Positions 24,438-31,580 of a DNA stretch of 64,000 nucleotides are shown in pieces. Position 1 is the stretch's first letter; each line of letters starts with the position of its first letter. Position numbers and translations under genes: made by a program. The notes beneath the pieces are model-generated. The model saw nothing but the letters and a program-made list of their open reading frames with translations. It made no database searches and was not told the origin of the DNA. The stretch covers positions 62,001 to 126,000 of the forward strand of contig NZ_JAFIBM010000001.1 of assembly GCF_017833035.1 (NCBI RefSeq). Direction: 5' to 3'. The stretch comes from Frigoribacterium sp. PvP032. Its GTDB lineage: Bacteria > Actinomycetota > Actinomycetes > Actinomycetales > Microbacteriaceae.

Positions 24438-25157
24438 ATGCGCGTGCTCGTCGTCGAGGACGAGGCCTACCTCGCCGAGGCCGTCCAGATCACCCTCGAG
24501 CGCGCGGCGATGTCCGTCGACGTCGCAGCCGACGGCGACGCCGCCCTCGAGCGCCTCGCCGTCGTCGACTACGACGTCGTCGTGCTCGACCGCGACCTGC
24601 CCGGCGTGCACGGCGACGACGTGTGCGCCGCGATCGTCGCCTCGCCGGGCGGCCCGGCCGTGCTGATGCTCACCGCCGCCGGCGCCCTGCGCGACCGCGT
24701 GGGCGGGCTCGAGCTGGGCGCGGACGACTACCTCGCCAAGCCCGTCGAGCTCCCCGAGCTGGTGGCCCGCCTCCGGTCACTGGCTCGTCGCCCGCGCCGG
24801 GCCGCGCCGCCCGTGCTCCGCTGCGGGTCGCTGCACTGGGACCCGTTCCGGCACGAGGTCGAGCGAGGTGGGCGACACGTCCGGCTGACCCGCAAGGAGT
24901 TCGCCGTGCTCGGGGTGCTCCTCGACGCCGACGGCGGGGTGGTCAGCGCCGAGCACCTGCTCGAGAAGGCCTGGGACGAGAACGCCGACCCGTTCACGAA
25001 CGCCGTGAGGGTGACGATCTCCAACCTCCGCCAGCGTCTCGGCCAGCCGTGGATGATCCACACCGTCCCGGGCGTCGGGTACCGGATCCTGCCGGACACC
25101 ATCAGCGAGCCCGGCTCGGCGGCCGCCGTCGCCGGCCCGTCGCGGCCCGGCCGGTGA
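24438..25157 (+). CDS. OmpR/PhoB-family response regulator
   Basis: Protein of 239 residues. The receiver domain (1-115) has the acidic pocket VVEDEA, phospho-acceptor Asp51 in VLDRDLPG, and Lys in DYLAKPVEL. The C-terminal winged helix domain (about 128-222) has HVRLTRKEFAVL and VTISNLRQRLG. Translation overlaps the kinase gene (GTGA). It diverges from the four-gene export operon, which it probably controls, as in other BceRS- or CseBC-like pairs. Confidence 0.94.
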   Translation: MRVLVVEDEAYLAEAVQITLERAAMSVDVAADGDAALERLAVVDYDVVVLDRDLPGVHGDDVCAAIVASPGGPAVLMLTAAGALRDRVGGLELGADDYLAKPVELPELVARLRSLARRPRRAAPPVLRCGSLHWDPFRHEVERGGRHVRLTRKEFAVLGVLLDADGGVVSAEHLLEKAWDENADPFTNAVRVTISNLRQRLGQPWMIHTVPGVGYRILPDTISEPGSAAAVAGPSRPGR

Positions 25158-26377
25158 CTCGTCCCGGCCACGGCACGTACTGGCAGAGCCGCCGGCTGAG
25201 CGCACGGGCGAGGCTCACCGCCACCTTCACCGGGCTGCTCTTCGTGGTGGGGGCCGCCATCGTGACGAGCGTCTTCCTCGTGATGCGCTACCTCCCCCGC
25301 TACGACATCACCGCCCTCGCCAGCCCGGCGGACGTGACGCAGCCCGGCGAGGTCGCTACCGCCGCGCCCGCACCGACGACGGACGCCCTCCCCGAGGGCG
25401 CCTGGGCACCACACGCGAGCCCTTTCTCCGACGTGCTCGTCCGGGACACGCTCACGATCAACGGCGAGGGCGACCTGCTCCGAGTGCTGTCGACCACCTC
25501 GCTGGTGGTGTTCGCCGTGGTCCTCGTGCTGGGCGCCTGGCTCAGCTGGATCCTGGCCGGGCGCCTCCTGCGGCCCCTCGACCACCTGACGGACGCGGCG
25601 CGCACGGCCGAGCTCGGCCAGGCGACACGACGGCCGACGCTCGAGCGGGGGCGCGTCGCCCTGAGCGGCCCGCACGACGAGTTCCACCGTCTCGCGGCCG
25701 CCTTCGACGCCATGCTCGAGCGCCTGGACGTGGCGTACCGCGCCCAGCAGCACTTCGCCGCGAACGCGTCGCACGAGCTGAGGACCCCGCTCGCCACGAC
25801 GCAGGCCATGCTCGACGTCGCGCTCGCCGAGCCGGCGAGCGTCGACGTCGAGCAGCTGGGACGGCGACTCCGCGAGACCAACACCCGCAGCCTGAAGACG
25901 GTGGAGGCGCTGCTCACGCTCGCCGACGCGACCGGCGGCCAGGTCGACGACGGCCCCGTCGACCTCCGCGCGCTGGTGGAGGAGGCCGTGGCCCGGGCGG
26001 TGCCCGCCGCCGCCACGGCGGGCACGACGTTCGAGCACGACCTCGACGACCTGGTCGTCGACGGCGACCACGTGCTCCTCACGGCGCTGGTGGCGAACCT
26101 GCTCGACAACGCCCTCCAGCACGGACGCCCGGGCGGCCATGTCGGCGTCACGCTCCGCGGACGGACGCTGACGGTCGTGAACGACGGGGACGTCCTCGAC
26201 CCTGACGAGGTGGCGAAGCTCAGCGAGGCGTTCCGCCGAGGGGCCGGCCGCGTCGCGGGCGCCGGCGGCCACGGTCTCGGCCTGGCGATCGTCTCGGCGA
26301 TCTGTGACCGGCACGAGGCCGGGCTCGAGCTCGTCGCCGTCCCCGGCGGCGGCCTCCGCGTCGACGTCGCGTTCTGA
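25154..26377 (+). CDS. Sensor histidine kinase
   Basis: Membrane kinase of 407 residues. Two transmembrane helices (about 22-45 and 115-140) flank an external segment of about 70 residues; then HAMP (RPLDHLTDAAR), dimerisation domain with phospho-acceptor His in NASHELRTPLATTQ, and catalytic domain with N box NLLDNALQHG and G2 box GHGLGLAIV. The small external domain suits detection of envelope stress or of the exported compound. Confidence 0.94.
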   Translation: MTRPGHGTYWQSRRLSARARLTATFTGLLFVVGAAIVTSVFLVMRYLPRYDITALASPADVTQPGEVATAAPAPTTDALPEGAWAPHASPFSDVLVRDTLTINGEGDLLRVLSTTSLVVFAVVLVLGAWLSWILAGRLLRPLDHLTDAARTAELGQATRRPTLERGRVALSGPHDEFHRLAAAFDAMLERLDVAYRAQQHFAANASHELRTPLATTQAMLDVALAEPASVDVEQLGRRLRETNTRSLKTVEALLTLADATGGQVDDGPVDLRALVEEAVARAVPAAATAGTTFEHDLDDLVVDGDHVLLTALVANLLDNALQHGRPGGHVGVTLRGRTLTVVNDGDVLDPDEVAKLSEAFRRGAGRVAGAGGHGLGLAIVSAICDRHEAGLELVAVPGGGLRVDVAF

Positions 26378-26415
26378 GCGACACGCACCTCGGACGGCAC
26401 CCCGGCGGCCGGGCG

Positions 26416-27138
26416 TCAGTCGCCGACGGCCTCCGGCGTCTCGGCGGTCCAGAGGATGCCCAGCACCTCCGGCGCCGTGACGATCCTCGCGATCGCCGCC
26501 TCCATCGCGAGGTCGTCACGGCCGCCGGCCGACGCGGTGATCTCGATGCACACGCGCTCGTGGGCCTCGTCCTCCGCCGCGATCGACCGGAGCACGAACG
26601 GCGACCGGTGGACGGCGTCGAAGGCGAGCCGCCGGATCTCGGCCTCGTGGCGGGTGGCACAGGTGACCGTGAGCCGGTAGTCCGTCTCGGACGACTCACG
26701 AGCCGCCTCGGGCGCCCGGTCGAGGACGAGGCCCAGCGGCCGCAGCCCGACGTTGACCAGGATGACGAGGGCGGCGCCGGCGGCGGCGACCAGGGGCAGC
26801 CCTCCCCCGGCGAGCGCCCCCACGGCAGCCGCGACCCAGATGGTCGCGGCGGAGTTCAGCCCCGAGATGGAGGCGCCGTGCTTCATGATGACGCCGGCCC
26901 CGATGAACCCGACCCCCGAGGCGATCTGCGCCGCCACCCGGGTCGGGTCCACCTGCTCGCCCTCGAACGAGCGAGCGCCCATCACGACGAAGAGGGCCGC
27001 CCCGAGCGCGACGAGGGCGTTGGTCCGCAGACCGGCGCTCCGTGCCCTCACCTGACGCTCGGCCCCCACCGCCGCGCCGAGCAGGGCGGCGAGGGCCACG
27101 CCGCCGAGTTCGGGGGCGAGAACGGCGAGGTCCGTCAC
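26416..27138 (-). CDS. MgtC/SapB-family membrane protein
   Basis: Protein of 240 residues with about four N-terminal hydrophobic segments (1-135) containing the family signature GVGFIGAGVIMKHG and LNSAATIWVAAAVGALAG, followed by a C-terminal cytoplasmic ACT-like domain (about 150-235) as in MgtC of intracellular pathogens. MgtC proteins help growth in low magnesium and limit F1Fo-ATPase in Salmonella and Mycobacterium. It is the second gene of a magnesium operon, 4 nt after the MgtE-like gene, behind an M-box. Confidence 0.93.
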   Translation of the reverse strand: MTDLAVLAPELGGVALAALLGAAVGAERQVRARSAGLRTNALVALGAALFVVMGARSFEGEQVDPTRVAAQIASGVGFIGAGVIMKHGASISGLNSAATIWVAAAVGALAGGGLPLVAAAGAALVILVNVGLRPLGLVLDRAPEAARESSETDYRLTVTCATRHEAEIRRLAFDAVHRSPFVLRSIAAEDEAHERVCIEITASAGGRDDLAMEAAIARIVTAPEVLGILWTAETPEAVGD

Positions 27139-27142
27139 GGCC

Positions 27143-27781
27143 TCACACCAGCTTGTCGCTGAGGACGAGCGCGGCGATCGAGAAGTAGATCGTGACCCCG
27201 ACGAGGTCCATGATCGACGTGATCAGGGGCGCCGAGAGCGTCGCGGGGTCGATCTTCACGGCGCGCGCCGCGAACGGCAGCACCGCCCCGAGCAGCCCGC
27301 CGATGACGGTCACGACCAGCATCGTGCCGCCGACGATGATCATGACGTCGAGGTCGACGCTCTTGACCACGAAGGCGAGCGCGACCTCGATGACGGCCAC
27401 CGTGGCGCCGAGGCACGAGGCCACGACGAGCTCGCGGCGGACGATGGACCACACGTCGCGCCAGCCGATCCTGACCGTGCCGACGGCCATGGACCGGATG
27501 ACCAGCGTCGCCGCCTGGCTGCCCGTGTTGCCCCCCATGTCGATGATCGGGGCGAGGAACGCCGCGAGGATGAGCGCCGACGTGAGGATGTCCTCCTGGG
27601 CGGCGACGAGGGTGCTCGTCACGACCCCGAAGAGGGTGAGGAGGATGAGCCAGGTGGCCCGGTTGAGGAACAGCTTGCGGAGGGACGAGTGCTTGGCGTC
27701 CAGGTCGCGCCGGACGGGGCTGGCGGCGAAGACGGGCGACGTCGTGTCGCAGCGCTCGCAGGTGGTGGTGGAGTCGGTCAT
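27143..27781 (-). CDS. MgtE-like magnesium transporter, membrane domain only
   Basis: Protein of 212 residues matching only the transmembrane domain of MgtE (Mg2+ channel): five hydrophobic segments with FLAPIIDMGGNTGSQAAT (the MgtE pore signature) and APLITSIMDLVGVTIYFSIA. The N domain and CBS gating domains of classical MgtE are absent; instead there is a 40-residue N-terminus with CERC. GAGAGG precedes the ATG. Magnesium gating must differ from full-length MgtE, unless another protein supplies it. Confidence 0.93.
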   Translation of the reverse strand: MTDSTTTCERCDTTSPVFAASPVRRDLDAKHSSLRKLFLNRATWLILLTLFGVVTSTLVAAQEDILTSALILAAFLAPIIDMGGNTGSQAATLVIRSMAVGTVRIGWRDVWSIVRRELVVASCLGATVAVIEVALAFVVKSVDLDVMIIVGGTMLVVTVIGGLLGAVLPFAARAVKIDPATLSAPLITSIMDLVGVTIYFSIAALVLSDKLV

Positions 27782-27815
27782 GGTGGTGCCTCTCGGTCGT
27801 ACGTGCCGTGCAGGA

Positions 27816-27832
27816 GGCGCGCTGAGCGCGCC
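27816..27832 (-). promoter_or_regulatory. GC hairpin in the mgtE leader
   Basis: GGCGCGC and GCGCGCC form a 7-bp stem with a 3-nt loop, 34 nt before the MgtE-like start codon and after the upstream ORF. It may be part of the expression platform. Confidence 0.5.
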
Positions 27833-27861
27833 GCGCCGGGGCGACCGTGGACAGCGTGCTG

Positions 27862-27912
27862 TCAGGCTCGCCCTCGACGGGGAGGGAGTGTCCGTCTGTG
27901 ACCACTGCCCAT
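27862..27912 (-). CDS. Pro/Arg-rich upstream ORF in the magnesium operon leader
   Basis: A 16-codon ORF, MGSGHRRTLPPRRGRA, lies between the M-box and the MgtE-like gene. AGGAGGT, a full match to the anti-Shine-Dalgarno sequence, ends 8 nt before its ATG, a better site than that of the structural gene. It contains the codon run Leu-Pro-Pro-Arg-Arg and a rare AGA. Its stop codon overlaps the hairpin GACAGC/GCTGTC (27850-27863). The content recalls the Pro/Arg-rich MgtL and proline-containing MgtP leader peptides of Salmonella mgtA and mgtCBR, where ribosome stalling controls transcription. This role is inference. Confidence 0.55.
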   Translation of the reverse strand: MGSGHRRTLPPRRGRA

Positions 27913-28007
27913 GCAGCACCACCTCCTCCGGACCGGGCCCGCAGGCCGCCTTCGTCCTGACGACGGGACGGTCGTCAGCGCACCCGACAGAGAGCCGGAC
28001 GACACCC

Positions 28008-28172
28008 CCACGTAAGAGCTTCAGCACTGCACGACGTGATCCCGACGACCGACGGTCGCGCGGGAAGCCACTTCGGATCACCCCTTGAGCCGGAGAGATC
28101 TGTCCTGACCCTGGGCGTCTCTCGACGTCGTCGGATCAGTGGCCTGTGTTCGTGCAGACGCCTCGCCTAACG
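28008..28172 (-). ncRNA. M-box (ykoK) magnesium riboswitch
   Basis: Read on the minus strand, the element opens with CGTTAGGCGAGGC (M-box consensus GUUAGGUGAGGCU) and closes with CAGTGCTGAAGCTCTTACG (consensus CAGUGCUAAAGCUCUACG). CTGCACG near the 5' end pairs exactly with CGTGCAG near the 3' end, forming the same helix as UGUAUGG/CCAUACA in the Bacillus element. The central CAGGGTCAGGACAG also matches. Length (165 nt), position after a clear promoter and downstream magnesium genes all agree. It should bind Mg2+ and shut off the operon when magnesium is plentiful. Confidence 0.9.
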
Positions 28173-28187
28173 AGATGCCGTACGCCG

Positions 28188-28216
28188 ACGATACTGATGT
28201 ATCACTCTCGCGTCAA
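28188..28216 (-). promoter_or_regulatory. Promoter of the magnesium operon
   Basis: On the minus strand TTGACG and TATCGT are separated by exactly 17 bp, with the predicted start about 10 nt before the M-box. GATACATCAGTATC, a short palindrome, overlaps the -10. Confidence 0.8.
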
Positions 28217-28526
28217 GGCTCCGTGGGCCGAGGGGTGCGAGCGAGCCGGACGTGCACGACGAGACCGCCGCCGGGTCGCGGCGCGAGGGCGAGCCGGCCG
28301 CCGTGCGCCCGCACGATCGTCTCGACGATCGCGAGGCCGAGACCCGTGCCGCCGTGCTGGTCGTGCAGGCGCCCGGCGCTGCGCCGGAACGGCTGCGTGA
28401 GCGTCGGCACCAGGTCGGCGGGCACCTCCTCGCCGGTGTTCTCGACCACGAGCTCGACGTGGTCTCCGCTGACCACGGTCCGCACGTGCACCACCCGCGC
28501 GCACGCATCGGAGTCCACGCCGTCGG
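28213..28526 (-). pseudogene. Remnant of a sensor histidine kinase (ATPase domain only)
   Basis: About 100 codons encode the C-terminal part of a kinase catalytic domain: VVENTGEEVPADLVP, FRRSAGRLHDQHGG and the G2 box GTGLGLAIVETIVRAHGG, ending in a normal stop. The dimerisation domain, His box, membrane part and any partner regulator are missing. The homologous sequence stops exactly where the family 1 palindrome at 28527-28610 begins, and no start codon with a ribosome site precedes it. Confidence 0.85.
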
Positions 28527-28610
28527 CTGAGCTCGAGGGCGGGTCGCCTGGCTCGAGGGCGGGTCGCCGCGGACCCGCCCTCGGCGCAGGCGACCCGCCC
28601 TCGAGCTCAG
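28527..28610. repeat. Family 1 palindrome, copy 2
   Basis: Inverted repeat with 38-bp arms (three mismatches), each with two GAGGGCGGGT units, around an 8-nt centre. It directly abuts the histidine kinase remnant. Confidence 0.95.
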
Positions 28611-28659
28611 CAGGGCGTTCGGGCCGAGGCTCGGCCGCTCTGATCGGTAGGCTCCGGAC

Positions 28660-29409
28660 GTGGCCACCACCCTCTACGAGCAGATCGCGGACGACCTGCG
28701 TCGTCGCATCCTCAGCGGCGACCTCGCGGTCGGCGACGACGTTCCCAGCGAGGGCGAGCTCGCGGAGCAGTGGCGCACCTCCCGCGGGCCGATCCGCAAC
28801 GCCCTGGCGGCACTGCGCAGCGAGGGGCTCGTCGAGACCCGTCGCGGCCGGCCCGCCCGCGTGGTCGCGCGGAAGGCGCACCACCCCGTCGACGTGTCGA
28901 TCCCGTTCACGAAGTGGGTGCGCGACGTGGGCGGCGAGCCGGGGGCCAGGACGCAGGAGGTGTCGCTCCGGCGCGCGGACGACGAGAAGGCGAGGGCGCT
29001 GGGCATCGAGCCGGGCGACCTCGTCGTCGACGTCGTGCGCCTGAGGCTCGTCGACGGGCGCCCCACGATGCTCGAGCGTCTCACCTTCATCGAGGAGGTC
29101 GGCCGGGTGCTCTTCGACGTCGACCTCGACACGGTCTCGATCACCGAGTACCTCGACTCCCGAGGCTTCGGCTACGACGACATCGACCACGAGATCGACG
29201 CCGTCGCGGCCGACGAGCTCGACGCCGAGCTGCTCGACGTCGAGCCGGGCACGCCGATCCTGCGCCTGCACCGCGTGACCCGCGGCCGCGACGGCCGCAC
29301 CTTCGAGGCGTCGGACGACCGCTACCGGAGCGACATCGTGCGCTTCACGGTGGCGGCGTCGGGCCGCGCTCGCGAGGGCGGCCACTTCATCCGCGCCATC
29401 GGCGCCTGA
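28660..29409 (+). CDS. GntR-family regulator (HutC/PhnF type)
   Basis: Protein of 249 residues: N-terminal winged helix domain (residues 1-70, YEQIADDLRRRILSGDLAVG, then SRGPIRNALAALRSEGLV) and C-terminal UTRA effector-binding domain (about 95-235). This is the PhnF/HutC subgroup. It lies convergent to the end of the phosphonate operon, so it is the likely regulator of that operon. TAGGCT ends 6 nt before the GTG start, with no Shine-Dalgarno sequence: leaderless. Confidence 0.92.
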   Translation: MATTLYEQIADDLRRRILSGDLAVGDDVPSEGELAEQWRTSRGPIRNALAALRSEGLVETRRGRPARVVARKAHHPVDVSIPFTKWVRDVGGEPGARTQEVSLRRADDEKARALGIEPGDLVVDVVRLRLVDGRPTMLERLTFIEEVGRVLFDVDLDTVSITEYLDSRGFGYDDIDHEIDAVAADELDAELLDVEPGTPILRLHRVTRGRDGRTFEASDDRYRSDIVRFTVAASGRAREGGHFIRAIGA

Positions 29410-29472
29410 CCCGCTGCGCGATCGGCGCCTGACCCGAGGAGGCGCGCGGCGCCTCCTCAGGTCCGTACCTGC

Positions 29473-29542
29473 CGAGGGCGGGTCAACTCGGTCGAGGGCG
29501 GGTCGCCGCGGACCCGCCCTCGAGGCAAGTGACCCGCCCTCG
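29473..29542. repeat. Family 1 palindrome, copy 3
   Basis: Arms of 32 bp with GAGGGCGGGT at each end and the centre GCCGCG, located between the convergent gntR and alcohol dehydrogenase genes. The outer and inner units are conserved; the spacer between them differs from the other copies. Confidence 0.93.
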
Positions 29543-29595
29543 ACGAGAACGAGAAGGCGGCGGAGGCGGCGGCGCGAACGCGCAGGAGCGAGCCG

Positions 29596-30822
29596 TCAGG
29601 CCGGGCGGACTCCCACGCGCACCGAGCCGCCGGCGGCGGCAGCGGCGATGCCCGCGTCGAGGTCGGCCAGCGTCACGGTCTCGCCCACGAGCTCGGCGAG
29701 CGGCCAGGCCAGGTGCCGCTCCTCGACGAAGCGGGCCGCCGCGACCAGGTGCCGCGGCGCGTAGTTGTGCACGCCCCTGATCGTCGCGAGCCGTCGCACC
29801 ACGCTCTCGGCGTCGAGCGGCACGGCGGGCGCCGGGAACACGCTGCCGACGAGCACGGCGACCCCGCCGGTGTCGAGCAGCGCGAGAGCGGACGCGACGG
29901 CGTGCGGCGATCCGGAGGCCTCCACGGCCACGCGGGGGGCGCCTCCTGCGGCGCCGAGCGCGTGCTCGACGCTGTCGTCGGACCCGGGCGTGGCCGTGGG
30001 CGAGGCTGTGGCGACGGCGCCGAAGCGGGCGGCGAGCGCACGACGCGACGCGTCCGGGTCGACGACGACGACGCGTGCGCCGGCGTCGGTCGCCATGGCC
30101 GTGACCGTCAGCCCGATGAGCCCGCCGCCGAGCACGAGCAGCACCGCCCCGGCGAGGTCGGTGATCTGCGCCGCCGAGTCGAGCGCCGCCCGGGCGGTGG
30201 CGGTGCCGCACGACACGGGTGCGAGCAGCGCCGGGTCCAGGTCGTCGGCGACCGGGACGACCGCCGTCCCTGCCCGCACGTGCACGTGCGTGGCGAAGCC
30301 GCCGCTCAGCTCCCAGCCGGTGACGAGTCGTTCGTGCCCGTACTTCAGCACCGCCTCGCACTTCTGCGGCAGCCCGCGTCGGCAGGTCGCGCAGCGGTCG
30401 CAGCTGACGGTGAGCGACCAGACGACGCGCTGTCCGACGGCCACCGACGAGCCGTCCACGGCGACCGCGCCCTCGCCGGCCGCGGCGACCCGGCCGACCT
30501 GCTCGTGCCCGAGCACGAGCGGCGCCGGGGCTCCGCGGTCGCCACGGGTGGTGTGCACGTCCGAGCCGCAGATCGTCGCGAGCTCCACGGCGACCAGCAG
30601 GTCGCCCGGTGCCAGGTGCACGCTCGGCACCGCGACCGCGTCATGCGGACGACCGGGCTGCGTCCAGACCATCGCCGTGGGCGCCGGGTCGAGACGCAGG
30701 TCGACGCGTCCGGACGGCGCTCCCGACGACGCGGCCCGCGCCTCCTCGCCGGTCGAGGGCGTCGAGCGCGTCGAGCGCGTCGAGGGCATCGAACGCGTCG
30801 AGCGCGAGGAGGTGGTCGTCAC
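29596..30822 (-). CDS. Zinc-dependent alcohol dehydrogenase, phosphonate-associated (HpnZ-like)
   Basis: Medium-chain dehydrogenase of 408 residues. Catalytic zinc ligands are visible in ATICGSDVHT and LGHEQVG, structural-zinc cysteines in SCDRCATCRRGLPQKC, and the cofactor motif VLGGGLIGL at about 225. It is the last gene of the phosphonate operon and fits the family of putative phosphonate-catabolism alcohol dehydrogenases (TIGR03366). The first 30 residues (STRS/PSTR repeats) come from a 9-bp tandem repeat and are unlikely to be part of the fold; a start further in is possible. Overlaps the HAD gene by 4 nt. Confidence 0.9.
   Translation of the reverse strand: MTTTSSRSTRSMPSTRSTRSTPSTGEEARAASSGAPSGRVDLRLDPAPTAMVWTQPGRPHDAVAVPSVHLAPGDLLVAVELATICGSDVHTTRGDRGAPAPLVLGHEQVGRVAAAGEGAVAVDGSSVAVGQRVVWSLTVSCDRCATCRRGLPQKCEAVLKYGHERLVTGWELSGGFATHVHVRAGTAVVPVADDLDPALLAPVSCGTATARAALDSAAQITDLAGAVLLVLGGGLIGLTVTAMATDAGARVVVVDPDASRRALAARFGAVATASPTATPGSDDSVEHALGAAGGAPRVAVEASGSPHAVASALALLDTGGVAVLVGSVFPAPAVPLDAESVVRRLATIRGVHNYAPRHLVAAARFVEERHLAWPLAELVGETVTLADLDAGIAAAAAGGSVRVGVRPA
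30752..30805. repeat. 9-bp tandem repeat in the 5' end of the dehydrogenase gene
   Basis: Six copies of GTCGAGSGC with a few substitutions, in frame, coding the Ser/Thr/Arg-rich N-terminal extension. Confidence 0.88.
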
Positions 30823-31580
30823 GAGGCCGGGACCAGGCTCGCGGTCGCGGTCGCGGTCGCGGTCGCGAGCAGACCCGCGAGCTGCGGCAGACGGGCCAGG
30901 TCGCGCACGCTGTCGAGCACGACGTCGGCGCCCGCGGCGAGCAGCTTCTCGCGCGTGTGCGCACCCGTCGTGACGCCGACGACGAGGCCGGCGCCCGCCG
31001 CACGGCCCGAGAGCACGTCGCTCGCCGTGTCGCCGACGACGACGACCGAGGCGACCGACGACGCGCCCGTGCGCAGCAGCGCCGTGAGCACCAGGTCGGG
31101 CGCGGGGCGACCACGGCCGGCGTCGACGGGCGACAGCGCCGCGTCGACCTGCCAGCCGAGGGCGTCGAGCAGGCGGTCGCGCGTCGCGGGTGCGAAGCCG
31201 GTGGTCAGCACGACCGAGATGCCGGAGGCGCGAAGCGCGTCGATCAGCTCGCCCGCTCCCTCGATCGGGTCGACCCCGAGCTCGTCGACGAGCTCCCCGT
31301 ACGCGACCTCGAACTGCCCGGCGGCGCGCTGCGCGACCTGCTCGTCGCCGCCCGCCAGGTGCCGGAACACGTCGATCTTCGACTGGCCCATCGTGTCGCG
31401 GACGTGCTGCAGCGCCTCGTCACGGGTCAGCGTGGGGCCGAGGTCGACCCGGTCGGCGGTCCGGGCGAAGGCCTGCTCGACAATGCCGTCGTCGACGACG
31501 GTCGTGCCGGCCATGTCGAGAACGACGAGCTCGACCGCGGGCGCTGCGGAGGGGACGGAGGGGGTGGTGTCGGTGCTCAT
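30819..31580 (-). CDS. Phosphonatase-like HAD hydrolase (PhnX-like)
   Basis: HAD-superfamily hydrolase of 253 residues. Motif I is VVLDMAGTTV, motif II VLTTGF, motif IV VVGDTASDVLSG. In the cap, MGQSKIDVFRHL carries a Lys at the place where phosphonatase (PhnX, MGLLKIDHVR) has its Schiff-base Lys, favouring C-P bond hydrolysis of a phosphonoaldehyde. The family (TIGR03351) accompanies phosphonate genes. The C-terminus is an ATATATA stretch from a hexamer repeat. ATGA overlap with the FAD gene. Confidence 0.9.
   Translation of the reverse strand: MSTDTTPSVPSAAPAVELVVLDMAGTTVVDDGIVEQAFARTADRVDLGPTLTRDEALQHVRDTMGQSKIDVFRHLAGGDEQVAQRAAGQFEVAYGELVDELGVDPIEGAGELIDALRASGISVVLTTGFAPATRDRLLDALGWQVDAALSPVDAGRGRPAPDLVLTALLRTGASSVASVVVVGDTASDVLSGRAAGAGLVVGVTTGAHTREKLLAAGADVVLDSVRDLARLPQLAGLLATATATATASLVPAS
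30841..30864. repeat. Hexamer repeat in the 3' end of the HAD gene
   Basis: Four copies of GCGGTC, in frame, coding alternating Ala-Thr at the C-terminus. Confidence 0.85.

Noticed and set aside
27782-28081. N-terminal extension of the MgtE-like protein by 100 codons
   Set aside because: The frame is open, but it runs through the leader and into the M-box; the ATG at 27781 has a Shine-Dalgarno sequence and the extension has no conserved-looking segment.
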